Shown: positions 3,287 through 5,632 of the stretch, piece by piece
How the letters are laid out: each line of letters starts with the position of its first letter
How positions within the stretch are numbered: position 1 is the stretch's first letter
NCBI GenBank assembly: GCA_031277075.1
Contig: JAISLV010000112.1
Location: 1-5,632 of the forward strand
From: Endomicrobium sp.
GTDB lineage: Bacteria; Elusimicrobiota; Endomicrobiia; Endomicrobiales; Endomicrobiaceae
Length of the DNA: 5,632 nt
Reading direction: 5' to 3'
Notes under the pieces: model-generated
What the model saw: the letters and a program-made list of their open reading frames with translations, nothing else
The model's database searches: none
Told to the model about the DNA's origin: nothing
Program-made: the position numbers and the translations under genes

Positions 3287-4252
3287 CTATACCGTATCTA
3301 CAAACCAGAACTTCCAGCTGCGGTTTTTTAATTCTGTTTCTATTTTATTTTTATCTTTATGGTTATAAATTCCAAAAACCGTCGCGCCTGAACCGGACAT
3401 CAACGCGGCGCAGCCCGCGTTTGTTAAAAATTGTTTAATTTCTTTTATAATTGGATAATCGTCAAAAACAAAATCTTCAAGCCTGTTAAAGCATACCTCG
3501 CGCGCGTTTTCGCAGTTTAAAGAGCCTGTTTCAATAAGATTTTTGATTTTATCAATTTTACGCGCGTTTGTAAATGGAAACTTAACTTTTTTATAAACTG
3601 ACGGCGTCGGGACGCAAAAATTCGGATTTACTAAAACCACAGGCAGCCGCAAGCCCTCTTTACTGCCGCAATACGCCGTATTTTCGGAAATGTTTTTTGA
3701 CGCTTCGGGCAACTCAAACGCTTTTTCTTTATAGCCTGCCTTTTGCGAAAAAAGAGGAGTTATTATTTCGCCTATTCCTTCGCACAAAGCCGCGCCGCCC
3801 GTTAAAAAAAACGGGACGTCTGCGCCCAAACAAACCGCAATTTTTTCAAGCTCGTTTTTTGAAATTTTTATGTCCCAAAGTTTAACCAAAGCCTGCAAAA
3901 CCGCAGCGGCGTCGGAAGAACCTCCGCCAAGACCCGCGCCTATAGGAATATTTTTTTGTAAAGTTATTTTTACGCCTTGTTTGACGTTAAATTCGGATTG
4001 CAAAATTTTTGCGGATTTGACTATTATGTTGCGGTCGTCTAACGGCAAAGATGAAACGCCATATTGCGGGTCTGCGTCTGCAGAAAAAACAGACAAAGAT
4101 ACACTTCCGGACGCGTCGCGCTCAAAAGTCAATTCGTCGTAAAGCCCGACGGTTTGCATTATAGTCTGTAAGTTATGGTAGCCGTCTTGACGTTTGCCGA
4201 CAATTTCTAAAAACAAATTTATTTTTGCGTAAGCCTTAAAAGCCGATTTCAT
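3287..4252 (-). CDS. ispE: 4-diphosphocytidyl-2-C-methyl-D-erythritol kinase (IspE)
   Basis: This cytoplasmic GHMP-family kinase phosphorylates CDP-ME with ATP in the MEP (non-mevalonate) isoprenoid pathway. The N-terminal KAYAKINLFLEIVGKRQDGY carries the catalytic-site Lys10. The glycine-rich ATP-binding loop PIGAGLGGGSSDAAA is at residues 103-117, Asp145 in GADVPFF is the catalytic aspartate position, and LMSGSGATVFG (284-294) is GHMP motif 3. At 321 residues it is longer than the usual 280-300. The excess is a segment of about 30 residues after GEIITP (around 167-204), where E. coli IspE has a short link. The ATG overlaps the upstream TGA (ATGA, 4249-4252) and AGGA lies six bases upstream, so translation is probably coupled to the TPR/LolB-like gene. 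All key residues are present and the enzyme should be active. Confidence 0.96.
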   Translation of the reverse strand: MKSAFKAYAKINLFLEIVGKRQDGYHNLQTIMQTVGLYDELTFERDASGSVSLSVFSADADPQYGVSSLPLDDRNIIVKSAKILQSEFNVKQGVKITLQKNIPIGAGLGGGSSDAAAVLQALVKLWDIKISKNELEKIAVCLGADVPFFLTGGAALCEGIGEIITPLFSQKAGYKEKAFELPEASKNISENTAYCGSKEGLRLPVVLVNPNFCVPTPSVYKKVKFPFTNARKIDKIKNLIETGSLNCENAREVCFNRLEDFVFDDYPIIKEIKQFLTNAGCAALMSGSGATVFGIYNHKDKNKIETELKNRSWKFWFVDTV

Positions 4253-5632
4253 TTTGTTTCCTGTTTGGGCAACATAAGCGAATACTTGCCCGCCTCAAAG
4301 TCGGCTTTCAGCTTTAAATCTTTAAAACGGAATTTAATTTTTACAGGAACTTTTAAAACGAAAAAATCAGAATATTCTTTAATTTTTAAAGAAACCGAAC
4401 CTTTATTTATTTCTTCCACAAGAGCGGTGTCTGCGTTTAATACCAATTCCTCGTCTTCTTTTGAATATATAATTTTTCCGCCTTTTTGCTTAACTTGAGC
4501 GTCTTTAAACGACGGATAAAAATTTGAGTTTAATACATATAAGGCGAAATCTAAAATCTCGCTCATTTCCTGCGGAACGTTTTCTTCAAGATCTTTCGGC
4601 TCAAAACTTATCTGCCCGCCGTTTATGCGTATAAAAGAGTTCCCAAAAGACAACGCCGATGGAAGCCGAACAATTACGCCGTTTTCCCTATCGTAGTTAA
4701 AAGGCAGATAAACTTTTTTACTAAAAACCCCCGAACTGAACTTTGCCTTAAAGCCCGACCTTATTGACGGAAGTTTTTTATAGTTGCTTTCGCTTCTTAA
4801 GAGCATTTTTTCATACAGCTCTTTTGGGGGCAGCATTTTTTGAACTTCGTCAAGTTTTTTCTTAACGCTTTTTTCGCGTTTGGCGTCGTAAGAAAGACAA
4901 TACGCTATCCACGCCTCGCCGATTTTGCCGAGCTTCATATAAGCGTCGCCAAGATGGTCGTACATTACCGTATCTCCCGTGAGATTTGCCGCAGACAATA
5001 AAAGCCGCGCCGCGTCTTCATATTTGCCCTGCCTAAAATATAGCCAGCCAAGCGAATCTATGTAAGCTCCGTTCCCGGGTTCAACGCTTAGGGCTTTGTT
5101 CAGCATTTTTTCCGCTTCGTCAAGATTTATATTTTTATCGGCGTAAGAATACCCCAAATAATTCAAAGTTCTTGTATGTTCGGTGTTTAATTCCAAAACT
5201 TTTAAAAACGCTTTTTCCGCGTTTTCAAAATCGCCGTTTTTATCGTAAGCTGAACCCAGAAAAAAATACGCATCGGCAAAAGAGGGCGAAAGTTCCGTAG
5301 TTTTATTTAAGTATTCTACGGCTTTGCCGTATTTTTTCCAATCTATATAATTTAAAGATAAAAGATATAATACTTCGTGGTTTAACGGGTCTTTATCCAC
5401 AGCTTTCAATAAAATTTTTTCGGATTTTTTAAATTCTTTAAGCAGGCAGTAATAATATCCCAGCCTTGCAAGAACGGATATGTTCGCGTCGCTTTTTGCA
5501 AGTTCTTCAAGCTCTTTTACGGCTTTGTTTATGTCGCCTGTTTTTTCGTATATAACGCTAAGCCAGTAAGATATCGTAAGCTCGCCGCCGATTCCGCTTT
5601 TCTTTGCTCTTTCAAAAACGTCCGCCGCTTTT
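4249..5632 (-). CDS. TPR-repeat protein with C-terminal LolB-like domain (partial, 5' end outside window)
   Basis: The frame is open to the window edge, so 460 C-terminal residues are visible and the start lies beyond 5632. The TTG at 5409 is an internal leucine codon, not a start. Visible residues 1 to about 255 are consecutive tetratricopeptide repeats, at least six. They include the highly typical TLNYLGYSYADKNINLDEAE and YIDSLGWLYFRQGKYEDAA segments of envelope-associated TPR proteins. Residues about 284-460 are a separate, strand-rich domain (GFKAKFSSGVF, GVIVRLPSALSFGNSFIRI, ending PVKIKFRFKDLKLKADFEAG). Its layout resembles LolB or related outer-membrane lipoprotein carrier domains. 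Synteny supports this: TPR gene, lolB and ispE are neighbours in Pseudomonas. A role in lipoprotein delivery or outer-membrane assembly is inferred. An N-terminal signal peptide or lipobox would be outside the window. The TPR assignment is firm; the LolB-like assignment is moderate. Confidence 0.85.
   Translation of the reverse strand, partial: KAADVFERAKKSGIGGELTISYWLSVIYEKTGDINKAVKELEELAKSDANISVLARLGYYYCLLKEFKKSEKILLKAVDKDPLNHEVLYLLSLNYIDWKKYGKAVEYLNKTTELSPSFADAYFFLGSAYDKNGDFENAEKAFLKVLELNTEHTRTLNYLGYSYADKNINLDEAEKMLNKALSVEPGNGAYIDSLGWLYFRQGKYEDAARLLLSAANLTGDTVMYDHLGDAYMKLGKIGEAWIAYCLSYDAKREKSVKKKLDEVQKMLPPKELYEKMLLRSESNYKKLPSIRSGFKAKFSSGVFSKKVYLPFNYDRENGVIVRLPSALSFGNSFIRINGGQISFEPKDLEENVPQEMSEILDFALYVLNSNFYPSFKDAQVKQKGGKIIYSKEDEELVLNADTALVEEINKGSVSLKIKEYSDFFVLKVPVKIKFRFKDLKLKADFEAGKYSLMLPKQETK
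4259..4262 (-). promoter_or_regulatory. Ribosome binding site of ispE within the TPR gene
   Basis: AGGA on the minus strand lies six bases upstream of the ispE ATG, inside the last codons of the TPR/LolB-like gene. It supports the chosen ispE start and coupled translation. Confidence 0.55.

Noticed and set aside
3697..4498. Rightward open frames opposite ispE and the TPR gene
   Set aside because: They are antisense shadows of confidently identified genes.
5407..5409. TTG at 5409 as the start of the TPR protein
   Set aside because: The same frame continues upstream as clear TPR sequence to the window edge, so the codon is internal and the gene is 5'-truncated by the window.

Overview
The window looks like AT-rich bacterial chromosome with a low coding density. 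The gene types, many decayed fragments and numerous short dispersed palindromes would fit a host-associated lineage such as Elusimicrobiota (Endomicrobium-like). That placement is an inference from general character; no marker in the window fixes the taxonomy. The window divides into a conserved leftward block on the right (about 3180-5632) and a repeat-rich, partly decayed accessory block on the left (1 to about 3180).

Right block, minus strand: the 3' part of a gene encoding a TPR-repeat protein with a C-terminal LolB-like domain runs in from the window edge. It overlaps ispE (CDP-ME kinase of the MEP isoprenoid pathway) by four bases, and ispE is followed 33 bp later by tRNA-Gln(UUG). This matches the TPR gene - lolB - ispE - tRNA-Gln order known from Pseudomonas and relatives, except that the TPR and LolB parts appear to be one polypeptide here. 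The usual next genes in those genomes (prs, rplY) are absent; the repeat-rich block begins directly after the tRNA.

Left block: positions 50-531 hold the 3' remnant of a HigB/RelE-like (Gp49-like) toxin and an intact XRE-type antitoxin overlapping it by four bases. The toxin remnant begins next to the terminal sequence of a small inverted-repeat element (MITE-like). A complete 83-bp copy of the same element lies just upstream of a leftward yrbL-like gene (887-1507). In both places the same end faces the downstream gene, and the complete copy carries a perfect TATAAT pointing at yrbL.

From about 1610 to 3180 there is no confident protein gene. The stretch holds a short AT-rich leftward transcription unit (promoter, Shine-Dalgarno, ORF, strong terminator-like hairpin), several hairpins, a tandem array of four TGACGC...GCGTCA palindromes, three tandem 12-bp repeats, and two 69-bp direct repeats about 0.63 kb apart. 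One ORF of unknown function (2915-3133) sits between the direct repeats. Related repeat modules recur at 694-807. The main biological story is mobile or palindromic repeat invasion and gene decay beside a conserved housekeeping operon.
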